A DNA stretch of 64,000 nt, taken from positions 154,041-218,040 of the forward strand of contig NZ_BMML01000021.1 in NCBI RefSeq assembly GCF_014645815.1, read 5' to 3'. The notes under the pieces were generated by a model. The model was given only the letters and a program-made list of their open reading frames with translations, was not told the origin of the DNA and did not search any database. Each line of letters opens with the position of its first letter. Position 1 is the first letter of the stretch. Shown here in pieces: positions 50,295-59,527 of this stretch. This DNA is from Streptomyces fuscichromogenes. GTDB taxonomy: Bacteria; Actinomycetota; Actinomycetes; Streptomycetales; Streptomycetaceae. The position numbers and the translations under genes were made by a program.

Positions 50295-51980
50295 CTAGCC
50301 CTTGGACGCCGCCCGTTCCTTCGCGGCCTCCTGGGCGCCGGCCTTCGCGCGCAGGGTCACCGGCTTCCAGAGGACCAGGACCACGAGGCCGACGACGGCG
50401 ATGGCGGACGTGATCAGGAAGACCGTGCTCATCGAGTCGGCGAACGCCTGCCGCAGCGGGTAGGAGACGGAGCGGGGCAGTGTCTGCAGCGCCGAGGTGT
50501 TGTGCACGACGTCCTGCGCCGCCCCGGTGTCCCCGGAGTTCAGGGCCGTGACCAGCTGTCGGGCGGTGTGGTCGGGGGTGTGCCGCGCGGCCAGGGCGAC
50601 GTCCTGCCGGTAGGCGGTGTCACGGAGCGCGGAGCTCACATGGTGCGTGATGGCCGACGGCGTGAGCGCGAACCAGACGGAGAGCAGGACCGCCACGCCG
50701 GCGGTGCCGCCGATCTGCCGGAAGAAGGTGGCCGCCGCTGTGGAGATGCCCAGCTCCCGGGCGGGCAGGATGTTCTGCATCACGAGGGTGATCGGCTGGC
50801 TGAAACAGCCGATGCCGAGGCCGAACGCGAAGGTCACCGGCAACAGGGCGGGCAGGCTCTCCGTCCCCGACAGGACGTACAGGAGGAACATGCTGACCAC
50901 CGTGAGGATCGCGGAGGCGATCGAGTGCACCCGGTAGGTGCCGGTGCGGGAGATGATCTGACCCGACGTGAGGGCGCCCGCGATGGTGCCGGCGATCATC
51001 GGCAGCAGCAGGGCACCGGCGCGGGTCGGCCCCGCCCCGAGCACCACCTGGAAGTACTGCGGCACCAGGCTGAACGGGGCGAGGATGAGCACGCCGAGCA
51101 CGAAGGCGAGCACGGCGCCCTGGGAGAACCGCGTGTTCCTGAAGACCCGCAGCGGCAGCAGCGCGCTCTGGCCCATCCGCTTCTCCACCCACAGGAACAA
51201 CAGGGCGCCCACGCCGAACACCGCGAAGCAGGCGACCGACCGGACCGAACCCCAGCCCCATTCCTGGCCGAACTGGGCGACGACCAGCATCGGGGTCAGG
51301 GCGACGGTGAGAGCCGCACTGCCGATCCAGTCGATGCGGACGCCTTCGCGGCGCGCGTGCCGGATGTTCAGGACCCGGTACACGACGAGCAGCGCCACCA
51401 GACCGAGCGGCACGTTGATCAGGAAGGCCCAGCGCCAGCCGGTGATGCCCGCGATGGTGTGCGAGTCGGACAGGACGCCGCCGATGAGCGGGCCGATGAC
51501 ACTGGAGCCGGTGAAGACCGCCAGGAAGTAGCCCTGGTAGCGGGCGCGTTCCCGGGGAGCCACGATCTCGCCGAGGATCGTGAACGCCAGCACGCTCAGT
51601 CCGCCGGCCCCGATGCCCTGCACGGCTCGGAAGGCCGCGAGCTCGTACATCGAGGTCGCGCAGGCGCAGGCGGTCGAGCCGAGCATGAAGACGGTGACCG
51701 CGAACAGGTAGGACGGTTTGCGCCCGAAGATGTCGGACAGCTTGCCGTACAGCGGTGTGACGATGGTCGAGGTGACCAGATAGGCGGTGGTGACCCAGGC
51801 CTGCTGGGAGTAGCCGCCGAAGTCGTCGGCTATGACCCGGATCGAGGTCGCGACGACCGTCTGTTCCATCGCGATCAGGAAGATGCCCATGAGCAGTCCG
51901 GACACGATGTACAGGATCTGCCGATGGGTCAGTGCCGCGGGCGCTGCCTCGGGGGTCTGCTCGGGGGGACGGTCAGCCAT
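50295..51980 (-). CDS. MFS drug exporter (DHA2, 14-TMS type), second copy
   Basis: The 561-residue exporter has 14 predicted membrane helices. Helix 1 is YIVSGLLMGIFLIAMEQTVV, motif A is GKLSDIFGRKPSYL and motif C is GPLIGGVLSD in helix 5. A polar region near residues 430-500 and a Lys/Ala-rich C-terminus complete it. DHA2 pumps of this type are the usual self-resistance exporters in aromatic polyketide clusters. It lies upstream of the SARP gene on the same strand, 173 bp away, and downstream of a terminator. It is only distantly similar to the first exporter. Confidence 0.92.
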   Translation of the reverse strand: MADRPPEQTPEAAPAALTHRQILYIVSGLLMGIFLIAMEQTVVATSIRVIADDFGGYSQQAWVTTAYLVTSTIVTPLYGKLSDIFGRKPSYLFAVTVFMLGSTACACATSMYELAAFRAVQGIGAGGLSVLAFTILGEIVAPRERARYQGYFLAVFTGSSVIGPLIGGVLSDSHTIAGITGWRWAFLINVPLGLVALLVVYRVLNIRHARREGVRIDWIGSAALTVALTPMLVVAQFGQEWGWGSVRSVACFAVFGVGALLFLWVEKRMGQSALLPLRVFRNTRFSQGAVLAFVLGVLILAPFSLVPQYFQVVLGAGPTRAGALLLPMIAGTIAGALTSGQIISRTGTYRVHSIASAILTVVSMFLLYVLSGTESLPALLPVTFAFGLGIGCFSQPITLVMQNILPARELGISTAAATFFRQIGGTAGVAVLLSVWFALTPSAITHHVSSALRDTAYRQDVALAARHTPDHTARQLVTALNSGDTGAAQDVVHNTSALQTLPRSVSYPLRQAFADSMSTVFLITSAIAVVGLVVLVLWKPVTLRAKAGAQEAAKERAASKG

Positions 51981-52044
51981 GATGCGTACTCACTTCCGGT
52001 CGGTCACGGTGGGACATACGCGGTCGGCGGCCGACGGCCGATCG

Positions 52045-52092
52045 CGGCGGAGCCCGGCGGATCCGGCCCAGGACGGGCGCCGGGCTCCGCCG
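52045..52092. terminator. Hairpin terminator
   Basis: A perfect 15-bp stem (52045-52059 with 52078-52092) and an 18-base loop, downstream of the PEBP-like gene and upstream of the exporter gene. Confidence 0.7.
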
Positions 52093-52132
52093 CCCGACGC
52101 CGCCGGTGCCGTCAGGCTCCGCCGTTCACCCG

Positions 52133-52705
52133 TCAGACGCGTTCGTAGAAGCCGTCCAGCCGGCCGCGTGCGAGCACGTCACCCGCGGCGGCCAGTACCG
52201 CCCGCGGCTTCGCGGAGTCGGGCACGGTGTCGCTCTTGCCGATGGTCAGCGGCTTGCCCAGGGCGAACAGCTGGAAGACGTAGCGGTGCGGGCCGTGGCC
52301 CTTGATCGGGGCGGGGCCCAGGTAGCCGCGGCGCGAGCCCGAGCTGAGCAGCCGCACGCCGTCCGCGGGGGTCTCGGCGTCGAGGCCGCCCTGCGGGACT
52401 CCGGTCAGGGCCGCGTCGAGCAGCGCGATGCCGTGGTTGTACGGCAGGGCCGTCGGAGCGTCGGGATCCTCGATGACCAGCAGCAGCTGTGCCGTCTGAG
52501 CGGGCGCGGCGTCCCAGGCCAGGGCCGGTGAGAGGTCCTGCCCGCCCAGGCGCTTGCCGGCGTGCAGGGTCGGGATCGTCGCCTCGTGTGCGAAGTCGGG
52601 GCTGCTCAGCTGCAGCGTGTTCGCGCCCGCGAGGTTCGGCGCGTGCCAGGCGAGCCCCTCGTCCCCTGCTCGCTTGTTCTTCAGCAACTTGCCCATCACT
52701 GCCAT
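52133..52705 (-). CDS. YbhB/YbcL-type phosphatidylethanolamine-binding-like protein
   Basis: The 190-residue protein has the PEBP fold of the bacterial YbhB/YbcL group: LSPALAWDAAPAQTAQLLLVIEDPDAPTALPYNHGIALLD forms the ligand pocket with the conserved DPDAP, followed by GYLGPAPIKGHGPHRYVFQLFAL. No signal peptide is seen. The function of these proteins is largely unknown; they bind anions or small ligands. ATG 52705 is preceded by AAGGAG. It is 51 bp downstream of the esterase gene and probably co-transcribed. A role in the antibiotic pathway is not evident. Confidence 0.88.
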   Translation of the reverse strand: MAVMGKLLKNKRAGDEGLAWHAPNLAGANTLQLSSPDFAHEATIPTLHAGKRLGGQDLSPALAWDAAPAQTAQLLLVIEDPDAPTALPYNHGIALLDAALTGVPQGGLDAETPADGVRLLSSGSRRGYLGPAPIKGHGPHRYVFQLFALGKPLTIGKSDTVPDSAKPRAVLAAAGDVLARGRLDGFYERV

Positions 52706-52756
52706 GAGTTGACTCCTTGTGGTGCTGTTGTCGGGTCCGTGTGGTCTTCGGGTGCG

Positions 52757-53632
52757 TCACAGCCGCCGGGTGTCCGCGGCGGAGAGCAGGGGGGCGGCGA
52801 AGCGGCAGATCTCCTCGGCTCCGTCGAACTCCTGTGTGGTCGGTTCGTCCCAGTCGTCGCCGACGGGTGCGCCCGGCCAGTTGTGGCCGCCGCCGAACAC
52901 CGTCCAGGCGACGACCTGGGTGCCACCGACACCGCCCGGGGTGGTGACACGGCTGGAGAGTTCCGTGGTGCGCCTGCTGTCGGCCCCGGACGGGCACCGG
53001 TTCGTGGCGCGCCAGTGCTCGGCCGTCTCGTGCAACGACAGCGTCCGGCCCAGCAGCCGGCCCCGGGGCCCGCGACGCCGGGAGTGTCCGGGGCCGATCG
53101 GCGTGATCATGTCGGCGGTGCCGTGGATGAGCAGCGCCGAGACGGCGTGTGTCGGCCGGGTGCCGAGCAGGGCGGCGGGGAGTCCGCCGGCGACGGCCGC
53201 CAGGACGGCCACCCGGTCGCTCGCCTCCAGCGCCAGCCGGTGGGCCATGAACGCGCCGTTGGAGATGCCCGTCACGACGGCCCGGTCGGCCGGTGTGCCG
53301 TACCGCTCGGCGGACCAGTCGATGATCGCGCGGAGGAAGGCGACGTCGTCCACCCCGGCCAGGTCGGCCCCGGTCACACCGCGGCCGTCCGCCCAGCCGC
53401 CGCCGAGGCCGTCCGGGTAGGCGACCGCGAACCCCCAGGCATCGGCCTGCTCGTCGAAGGTGGTCCACTCGCGCATGATCTGTCCGGTGACGTTCCACTG
53501 GTGACCGTGCAGCACGAGGACGAGCGGCATCGGCCGGCCGGCCGGTACCGCCCGCGGCAGCCGGACCGCGAAGTCGCGGTGCCTCCCGCCGATCCTCAGC
53601 GTGCCGGCGACCAGGTCGCCATCGACTGACAT
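52757..53632 (-). CDS. Polyhydroxybutyrate depolymerase-like esterase
   Basis: The 291-residue alpha/beta hydrolase belongs to the LpqC/PHB-depolymerase group: PLVLVLHGHQWN near the start, the nucleophile elbow TGISNGAFM with its Ser, IHGTADMITPIG near the acid, and the catalytic His in FGGGHNWPG. No secretion signal is visible. It could cut an ester or lactone of the product or an acyl ester of the sugar, but the substrate cannot be read from sequence. It starts at ATG 53632, divergent from the CoA-transferase operon. Confidence 0.85.
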   Translation of the reverse strand: MSVDGDLVAGTLRIGGRHRDFAVRLPRAVPAGRPMPLVLVLHGHQWNVTGQIMREWTTFDEQADAWGFAVAYPDGLGGGWADGRGVTGADLAGVDDVAFLRAIIDWSAERYGTPADRAVVTGISNGAFMAHRLALEASDRVAVLAAVAGGLPAALLGTRPTHAVSALLIHGTADMITPIGPGHSRRRGPRGRLLGRTLSLHETAEHWRATNRCPSGADSRRTTELSSRVTTPGGVGGTQVVAWTVFGGGHNWPGAPVGDDWDEPTTQEFDGAEEICRFAAPLLSAADTRRL

Positions 53633-54008
53633 GTGCGCTCATACCCCCAGATATCCACAGCAGGACGGCATGGCTGTGGCGACGTTCGGTGGAAACGGGA
53701 CGGAGCCCGACCGGGCCGTGGTCGGCGTGCGGGTCCGGCGGGTCGCGGCGGATGCGGTGCCGCCCGGGGCGCCGCGGGGACGGGACTCGTTTCTTATACA
53801 CCGGGGTCCTGGCGGCTCGCACAGGAAGATTACGGTCAGATCGCCTTAAACGGCGCGGAGTTGTGGCAGTCGGTGCCGCCACGGACCGGGGCCCGGCGGT
53901 CGCGGCCCTTCAGAGCCTGCTCGATACATCCTCGAGCATCCCCATAGGCCGCGTCACGAGGATCGGGCTCACTGGATGTTGTCCTTCGCCGGGACGAGAG
54001 GGTGCCCT
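53633..54008. other. Divergent intergenic region with a SARP-like repeat
   Basis: 376 bp without a supported gene between the leftward esterase gene and the rightward CoA-transferase operon. It contains the repeat pair at 53921-53938 and a stretch of relatively AT-rich sequence (53780-53850) that may hold promoters. Confidence 0.55.
53921..53938. promoter_or_regulatory. SARP-like repeat pair, acyl-unit operon
   Basis: TCGATAC (53921) and TCGAGCA (53932) are 11 bp apart. No good -10 lies 8 bp downstream on either strand, so this match is incomplete. It lies 70 bp upstream of the CoA-transferase start. The reverse strand reads as a second pair (TCGAGGA, TCGAGCA), so orientation is open. Confidence 0.5.
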
Positions 54009-55175
54009 GTGACCGGTACGAGACTTCCGCTGGCCGATGTCAGAGTCATCGACGTGTCCACTCTGCTTGCCGGGCCGTTCGCCGCGAGACTGCTGGCCGA
54101 CTACGGGGCCGAGGTGATCAAGGTCGAGCACCCGTCGGGAGACCCGCTGCGTGGCTTCGGCCGGTCCAGGGACGGGGTCCCGCTGTGGTGGAAGGTCTTC
54201 AACCGCAACAAGAAGAGCGTGGTCCTCGACCTGGCCGACAGCGACGACGCGGCACGGTTCCTGGAACTGGCGGCCGGCGCCGACGCCGTCATCGAGAACT
54301 TCCGCCCGGGCACGCTGGAACGCTGGGGACTGGGTCCGGAGGTGCTGGCCGAGGCCAACCCGAGGCTGGTCCTCACCCGGGTCACGGCGTTCGGCCAGGA
54401 CGGGCCGTACCGGCGCAGACCGGGATTCGGCACCCTCGCGGAGGCGATGAGCGGCTACGCGGCCATGTCCGGCGAACCGGACGGACCGCCCCTGCTGCCG
54501 CCCTTTCCGCTCGGGGACGCCGTCGCCGGACTGCACGCCGCCTGTGCGACCCTGATCGCGCTGCGTGCCGCCGACCGGTTCGGGCACGGGCAGACCGCCG
54601 ACGTCGCGATCACCGAGACACTGATCGGCTCGCTGGGCGCCCAGCTCACCGAGTACGACCAACTCGGCGTCAAACCGGCCCGGTTGGGCAACCGCTCCCA
54701 CAACAACGCCCCGCGCGGCGTGTACCGGTGCGCGGACGGCCGGTGGGTGGCGGTGTCGGCGCCGGCCCTGTCGGTGGCCGAACGCGTCATGCGGCTGGTG
54801 GGGCGGCCCGAGCTGTGCGACGAGCCCTGGTTCGCCCAGGGTGCCGGCCGCGCACGGCACCGGGAGATCATCGACGAGGCGGTCGGGGGCTGGATCTCGG
54901 CGCACGACCGCGCCATCGTGCTGGCCGAGTTCGAGCGGGCCGAGGCGGCGGTGGCGCCCGTCTACGAGGTCGACGACATCGCCGAGGACCCGCAGTTCCG
55001 CGCACGGTCACTGCTGACCCGGGTACCCGACGCCGACCTGGGCACGGTGACCATGCCGACGGTGCCCTTCCGGCTGTCGCGGACACCCGGCAGCGTCCGG
55101 TGGGCCGGCCCGCGGCTCGGCGAACACACCGAGGAACTGCTTCCCCGCTCGCGGAAGGAGGAGGCGGACGCATGA
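54009..55175 (+). CDS. Family III CoA-transferase (CaiB/BaiF)
   Basis: The 388-residue enzyme moves CoA between carboxylic acids. Conserved parts: VRVIDVSTLLAGPFAARLLADYGAEVIKVEHP, VVLDLADSDDAARFLELAAGADAVIENFRPGTLERWGLG, and GQTADVAITETLIGSLGAQ, whose Glu/Asp residues lie near the catalytic site. I prefer the GTG at 54009 (GAGAGGG upstream, conserved start PLADVRVIDVS shortly after) over the ATG at 53976. It is the first of five genes joined by 4-bp overlaps, which are likely to build or activate one acyl group. Confidence 0.9.
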   Translation: MTGTRLPLADVRVIDVSTLLAGPFAARLLADYGAEVIKVEHPSGDPLRGFGRSRDGVPLWWKVFNRNKKSVVLDLADSDDAARFLELAAGADAVIENFRPGTLERWGLGPEVLAEANPRLVLTRVTAFGQDGPYRRRPGFGTLAEAMSGYAAMSGEPDGPPLLPPFPLGDAVAGLHAACATLIALRAADRFGHGQTADVAITETLIGSLGAQLTEYDQLGVKPARLGNRSHNNAPRGVYRCADGRWVAVSAPALSVAERVMRLVGRPELCDEPWFAQGAGRARHREIIDEAVGGWISAHDRAIVLAEFERAEAAVAPVYEVDDIAEDPQFRARSLLTRVPDADLGTVTMPTVPFRLSRTPGSVRWAGPRLGEHTEELLPRSRKEEADA

Positions 55176-56050
55176 GCGATGTCAGGGCGGAACACCCCGT
55201 CTACCGGAGTTGTCTCTACGTGCCGGGCCACCACCCGGACCGGATAGCACGGGCCTACGAGTCCGAGGCGGACGCCGTCATCATCGATCTGGAGGACGCC
55301 GTCCCGTTCTCGCACAAGCCGTCGGCCCGGGAGACGGCCGCCGCGATCACCTCGCGACCCACCCCGAAGCCGACCTTCGTCCGCCTGAACTCGACGCGCT
55401 CGACGCTGTGCGAGCAGGACGTGGTGGCCGTGGCCGGTATCGGTCTGGCCGGGGTGCGGATGGCGAAGACCGAGTGGCCCGAGGAGATCCGGCAGGTCGC
55501 GGACCTGCTGCGGCAGGCGGGCAGCCCGGCCGTCGTCCATGTGCTCATCGAGACCGCGTGCGGGCTGGAGAACGCCTACCGCCTCGCCACCGCCTCGCCC
55601 TCGGTGGGCATGCTGGGACTGGGCGAGTCCGATCTGCGCGCCGATCTGTACGCCGACATGGACGGCGCCACCATGGACGCCGCCCGGAGCCGGGTGATCA
55701 TCGCCTCCCGGGCCGCGGGCCTGCCCAACCCGCTGCAGAGCGTGTTCCCCGATCCGCGCAACCCCGAGGGACTGCTCGCCACGAGCAGGCACGGCAAGCG
55801 GCTCGGCTTCATCGGCCGGATGGCCGTCCACCCGGCACAGGTGCCGGTCATCCACCGGGTGTACACCCCGCAACCGCACGAGATCGAGGAGGCGATGGAG
55901 ATCTGCGCGGCAGCCGCGCTGGCCAGGGAACAGAACCGGTCGATCGTGATCAACGGCAAGGGAAAGATGGTGGGGCCGCCCGCGGTCGCCAACGCACAGC
56001 AGACCCTTCGGCTGGCCAACGCCCTGGACTTGGTGGGAAACGCGACGTGA
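55172..56050 (+). CDS. HpcH/HpaI aldolase / citrate lyase beta-like (CitE) protein
   Basis: The 292-residue TIM-barrel protein resembles CitE and malyl/citramalyl-CoA lyases: RSCLYVPGHHPDRIARAYESEADAVIIDLEDAVPFSHK, FVRLNSTRS, VHVLIETACGLENAY, LGLGESDLRADLY and GRMAVHPAQVPVIHRVY. The Glu and Asp that bind Mg2+ are in IETA and GESDL. It would cleave or, in reverse, condense a 3-hydroxy-acyl-CoA with an acetyl- or similar unit. GGAAGGAGGAGG precedes the ATG, which overlaps the CoA-transferase stop. A link with the CoA-transferase as its acyl-CoA supplier is likely. Confidence 0.88.
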   Translation: MSDVRAEHPVYRSCLYVPGHHPDRIARAYESEADAVIIDLEDAVPFSHKPSARETAAAITSRPTPKPTFVRLNSTRSTLCEQDVVAVAGIGLAGVRMAKTEWPEEIRQVADLLRQAGSPAVVHVLIETACGLENAYRLATASPSVGMLGLGESDLRADLYADMDGATMDAARSRVIIASRAAGLPNPLQSVFPDPRNPEGLLATSRHGKRLGFIGRMAVHPAQVPVIHRVYTPQPHEIEEAMEICAAAALAREQNRSIVINGKGKMVGPPAVANAQQTLRLANALDLVGNAT

Positions 56051-56940
56051 CACGCATGTCGGATGTGACAGGCACGACGAACACGACGAACACGGCGGAC
56101 GCGGCGGACGGTCCGGGGCCGGCCGGCGACCTGCTGCTGGCGGCGGTGACGGCGGGCGTCGAGGCGATCGACCTGGCGCAGCCGCTCGCCAACGGAATGC
56201 CCTGTTCACCGAACCATCCCGGCTTTCGCATGATCCTCTCGCGCCGCCACGGGGACATGGTCCGCGAGGACGGCGGATCCGCGGCCAACGAGGTGATCGT
56301 GACCGGCGGTCACGTCGGCACCCATATCGACGCGCTCGCCCATGTCTCCCAGGACGGCCTGCTGCACGGGGGCGTGGCCGGCGCACAGGCCCAGACCGGC
56401 GGCGCGTTCACGGTCCACGGAGTCGACGCCATCCGGCCGCGGCTGTGCCACGGCGTACTCCTGGACGTCGCGAAGCTGCACGGGGTGGAGCGTCTTCCGG
56501 GCGGCTACGGGATCACGGCCGAAGACCTGGCCGCGGCCGCCGACCGGGCGGCGGTGCGTCCTCGGGCGGGCGGGGTCTGCCTGGTCCACACCGGTTGGAG
56601 CACACTCTGGCCGGATCCCGGACGCTATCTCGGCCTCGACTCGGGCGTGCCCGGGGTCACCCCGGACGGTGCGGGCTGGCTGGTCCGGCACGAGATCGTG
56701 GCGGCCGGCGCGGACACGTCCGCGTTCGAGCAGGTGCATCCGGGCCGCGGCCACGCCACGCTGCCGGTCCACCGGATCCTGCTCGTCGAACACGGTACGC
56801 ACATCATCGAGCACCTCCGGCTCGGCGAGCTCGCCGCCCGCGGTGTCGCGGAGTTCGCCTTCGTCCTGGCCCCGCTGAACATCGTCGGGGCGACCGGCTC
56901 CCCGCTGCGTCCGCTCGCCCTCGTGAGCGGTGCGCGATGA
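56047..56940 (+). CDS. Cyclase-family metal-dependent hydrolase
   Basis: The 297-residue protein belongs to the same fold family as the cyclase at 23360 but is clearly different in sequence. The metal motif is GGHVGTHIDALAHV, and a conserved C-terminal His is in EHGTHIIEHL. Members include kynurenine formamidase, isatin hydrolase and polyketide cyclases, so it could hydrolyse an amide or ester or dehydrate a ring in the acyl-unit branch. The GTG at 56047 overlaps the CitE stop (GTGA); an ATG at 56056 is an alternative. The next gene overlaps by ATGA. Confidence 0.83.
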   Translation: MTRMSDVTGTTNTTNTADAADGPGPAGDLLLAAVTAGVEAIDLAQPLANGMPCSPNHPGFRMILSRRHGDMVREDGGSAANEVIVTGGHVGTHIDALAHVSQDGLLHGGVAGAQAQTGGAFTVHGVDAIRPRLCHGVLLDVAKLHGVERLPGGYGITAEDLAAAADRAAVRPRAGGVCLVHTGWSTLWPDPGRYLGLDSGVPGVTPDGAGWLVRHEIVAAGADTSAFEQVHPGRGHATLPVHRILLVEHGTHIIEHLRLGELAARGVAEFAFVLAPLNIVGATGSPLRPLALVSGAR

Positions 56941-58370
56941 GCGGCGCCGACCGGGGACTGATCGAGGACGTGGCCGCCTTCGCGGGGCACACGGCACGGC
57001 ACGGCCTGCCGGCGAAGCGGCGGCAGGCGACGGCGCGCGCCGTGCTCGACACCGTGGGTGTCATGGTCCTGGGCTCGGCGCAGCCCGTCCTGCACACCGT
57101 GCTCGCCGTGACCGCCCAGTGGGGAGCGCTGCCCGAGGCCACCGTGATCGGGAGCCCGGAACGCCTGCCCGGCGCCTCGGCCTCCTTCGTGAACGGCACC
57201 CTCGCGCACTGCATGGACTACGACGACACCCACCTGCCGTCGGTGCTGCACCCCAGCGCCTCGGTGGTGCCGGCCGCGCTGGCCGTCGCCGAGGCCGTCG
57301 GTGCCGGTGGCCCGCGCCTGCTCGACGCCGTCGCGGTGGGCACCGAGGTGTGCATCCGGCTGGGCATGGCCGGGTACGACGAGGAGCGCCGCAATTCGGT
57401 CTTCTTCGACCGCGGCCAGCACGCGACCAGCATCTGCGGTGCCGTGGGATCGGCCGTGGCGGCCGCGATGGTGCTGTCCGGCGAGGCCGCCGCGATCGCC
57501 GCCGCCGGGAGCATCGCGGCCAGCATGTCCAGCGGGCTGATCGAGGCCAACCGGACCGGCGGCACGGTCAAGCGGATCCAGACCGGATGGGCGGCGCACT
57601 GCGGGGTGACGGCGGCCCAGCTGGCGGTCGCCGGACTCACCGGGCCGCCGACCGTGCTCGAAGGCCGCTTCGGGTTCTTCCGGGCCTTCTGCGGGGAACG
57701 CGCCTGGCCGGAGCGGGTCACCGCAGGGCTCGGCGACCGCTGGCACACCGACCGGTTGCACGTGAAGCCCTACCCCTCCAACCACTTCACGCACACCGTC
57801 ATCGACGCCGCGATCGAGCTGCGCCGCCGCGGGGTGCGCCCCGCCGACGTGCTCGCCGTCGAACTGGGCGTAGCGGAACCGGTGTTGCGGACCATCGCCG
57901 AACCGGCCGCCGACAAGGCCGCCCCCAGGACCGGGTACGCGGCGGCGTTCTCCGGCCCCTACGCCTTCGCCGCCGCCCTGGCCGGCGGCGGCGGACTCGG
58001 CGTCCACACGGAGGACTTCGGCGACGCCGCGGTCCGCCGGGCCCACGTACTCGAACTGGCCGGCAGAGTACGCTGCCACGCCGACCCCGAATGCACGAGA
58101 ATCTTCCCCGACCAGCTGCCGTCCCGGGTGACCGCCCACCTCACCGGCGGCCGGACGGAGCAGGTGTCCTGCCTCACCAACAGGGGCGGCCCGGCCCGGC
58201 CGCTGACCGACGCCGAGCTGGACCTGAAGTTCTCCCTCAACACCGGGACCTGTTACGACCCCGCCGACGTGGCCGCGATCAGCCGGGAGATCCGCCGGCT
58301 GGCCACCGCCCCGGACGTTCGACCGACCATGAAACTGCTCAGAACGCACCACTGTGGAGGTATGTCGTGA
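56937..58370 (+). CDS. MmgE/PrpD-family protein
   Basis: The 477-residue protein belongs to the family of 2-methylcitrate dehydratase and cis-aconitate decarboxylase. The active-site region AHCMDYDDTHLPSVLHPSA is intact and KPYPSNHFTH is conserved. The SKPLH Lys region that decarboxylases such as ACOD1 use appears replaced by TGWAAH, so plain itaconate formation is not assured. It would dehydrate or decarboxylate a tricarboxylic or dicarboxylic acid. Its position with a CoA-transferase and a CitE-like lyase suggests a short path to an unusual acyl unit. It is joined by 4-bp overlaps on both sides. Confidence 0.87.
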   Translation: MSGADRGLIEDVAAFAGHTARHGLPAKRRQATARAVLDTVGVMVLGSAQPVLHTVLAVTAQWGALPEATVIGSPERLPGASASFVNGTLAHCMDYDDTHLPSVLHPSASVVPAALAVAEAVGAGGPRLLDAVAVGTEVCIRLGMAGYDEERRNSVFFDRGQHATSICGAVGSAVAAAMVLSGEAAAIAAAGSIAASMSSGLIEANRTGGTVKRIQTGWAAHCGVTAAQLAVAGLTGPPTVLEGRFGFFRAFCGERAWPERVTAGLGDRWHTDRLHVKPYPSNHFTHTVIDAAIELRRRGVRPADVLAVELGVAEPVLRTIAEPAADKAAPRTGYAAAFSGPYAFAAALAGGGGLGVHTEDFGDAAVRRAHVLELAGRVRCHADPECTRIFPDQLPSRVTAHLTGGRTEQVSCLTNRGGPARPLTDAELDLKFSLNTGTCYDPADVAAISREIRRLATAPDVRPTMKLLRTHHCGGMS

Positions 58371-59473
58371 CCGGCCTCAGTACGGACCCGAAATGGGCGG
58401 TTCTGGACCCAGCCGTCCACCCGACCGACCCCGACGCCTACCTCAGGGCCGCCCTCGACTGGCACTTCGGCGCCGAGACCGGTTCGCCCTTCTGGCTGCG
58501 CCGGGCCGAGAAGCTCGACTTCGACCCGCTGCGGGACGTGCACGGCTACGAGGACCTGGCTCTGTTCCCCAACGTCGTCGACGAGCTGCGGCAGGTCGCC
58601 GTGGAGGACCTGATCCCGCGCGGCTACGGGCCCAACCCCCCGATGCCGAGGGTGTTCGAGACCGGCGGTACCACCGGGGCACCCAAGCGCGTCATCCTGA
58701 TGCCGGACTGGATCGAGGCCGCGCTGGACCGGATGCTCGCCGGCCCGGTGTTCGCCGGGCGGGAGGCGGCCAACATCCTGGTGGCCGCGCCGACCGGACC
58801 GCACAAGATCGGCTCCCAGTACGACTGGGTCGTCGCGCGGCAGAACACGGTCAAGTTCGCCATCGACATCGACCCGCGATGGGTCAAGAAGCTGATCGGT
58901 CAGGGCAAGGACGACGAGGTCAAGGCGTACGTCGAGCATGTGCTGGACCAGATCGAGCATGTACTGGAGAGCCAGCACGTCGGCATGCTCGTGACCACAC
59001 CGCCGCTGCTGCGCGCGTGCGCGGGGCGGCCACGGCTCGTCGAGCTGATCAACTCCAAGATCGAGGTGGTGTTCTGGGGCGGCGCCCACATGACCGTGGA
59101 CGAGCGGTTCCAGCTCGCCCACGAGCACTTTCCGAACGTCCGCATGATCAGCAGGTACAACAGCGCGCTGATCCTGGAGGGCGCACGGGAGCGCGAGGGG
59201 CTCGGCGCCGACAGCGACATCACCTACGACCCGCGCAGTCCCGTGGTGACCTTCCGGGTGGTCGATCCCGGGACCCGGCAGCCCGTCCGGTACGGCGAGC
59301 GCGGACAGGTGGTGATGAACCACATCAGCAAGGGCATGTTCCTGCCCAACAACCTGGAGCGGGACAGCGCCGTCCGGGTCGAGGGCCGACCGGGTCAGAT
59401 CGGTGACTCGGTGGCCGGCCCGAAGCCCGTCGACCGGTTCGGTGGCGAGCGGGTGATCGAGGGCATCTACTGA
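58367..59473 (+). CDS. Adenylate-forming enzyme, short type (EhpF/phenazine antibiotic protein-like)
   Basis: The 368-residue protein resembles EhpF-like acyl adenylating enzymes. The P-loop-like FETGGTTGAPKRVIL is the ANL-family A3 motif, and later segments are WGGAHMTVDERFQ and VVMNHISKGMFLPNN. It lacks the usual C-terminal ANL subdomain, as EhpF-like proteins do. It should activate a carboxylic acid, perhaps the acid produced by the preceding genes, for transfer to the aglycone, the sugar or the ACP. GTG 58367 has GGAGG upstream and overlaps the MmgE/PrpD stop (GTGA). Confidence 0.8.
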   Translation: MTGLSTDPKWAVLDPAVHPTDPDAYLRAALDWHFGAETGSPFWLRRAEKLDFDPLRDVHGYEDLALFPNVVDELRQVAVEDLIPRGYGPNPPMPRVFETGGTTGAPKRVILMPDWIEAALDRMLAGPVFAGREAANILVAAPTGPHKIGSQYDWVVARQNTVKFAIDIDPRWVKKLIGQGKDDEVKAYVEHVLDQIEHVLESQHVGMLVTTPPLLRACAGRPRLVELINSKIEVVFWGGAHMTVDERFQLAHEHFPNVRMISRYNSALILEGAREREGLGADSDITYDPRSPVVTFRVVDPGTRQPVRYGERGQVVMNHISKGMFLPNNLERDSAVRVEGRPGQIGDSVAGPKPVDRFGGERVIEGIY

Positions 59474-59479
59474 TCCGCG

Positions 59480-59522
59480 GCTCCGTCGGGGAGCGGGCCC
59501 GCGCGCCCCGCCCCGACGGAGC
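59480..59522. terminator. Bidirectional hairpin terminator
   Basis: A perfect 12-bp stem (GCTCCGTCGGGG with CCCCGACGGAGC) around a GC-rich 19-base loop, between the EhpF-like and esterase genes, which converge. Confidence 0.72.
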
Positions 59523-59527
59523 TCCGG

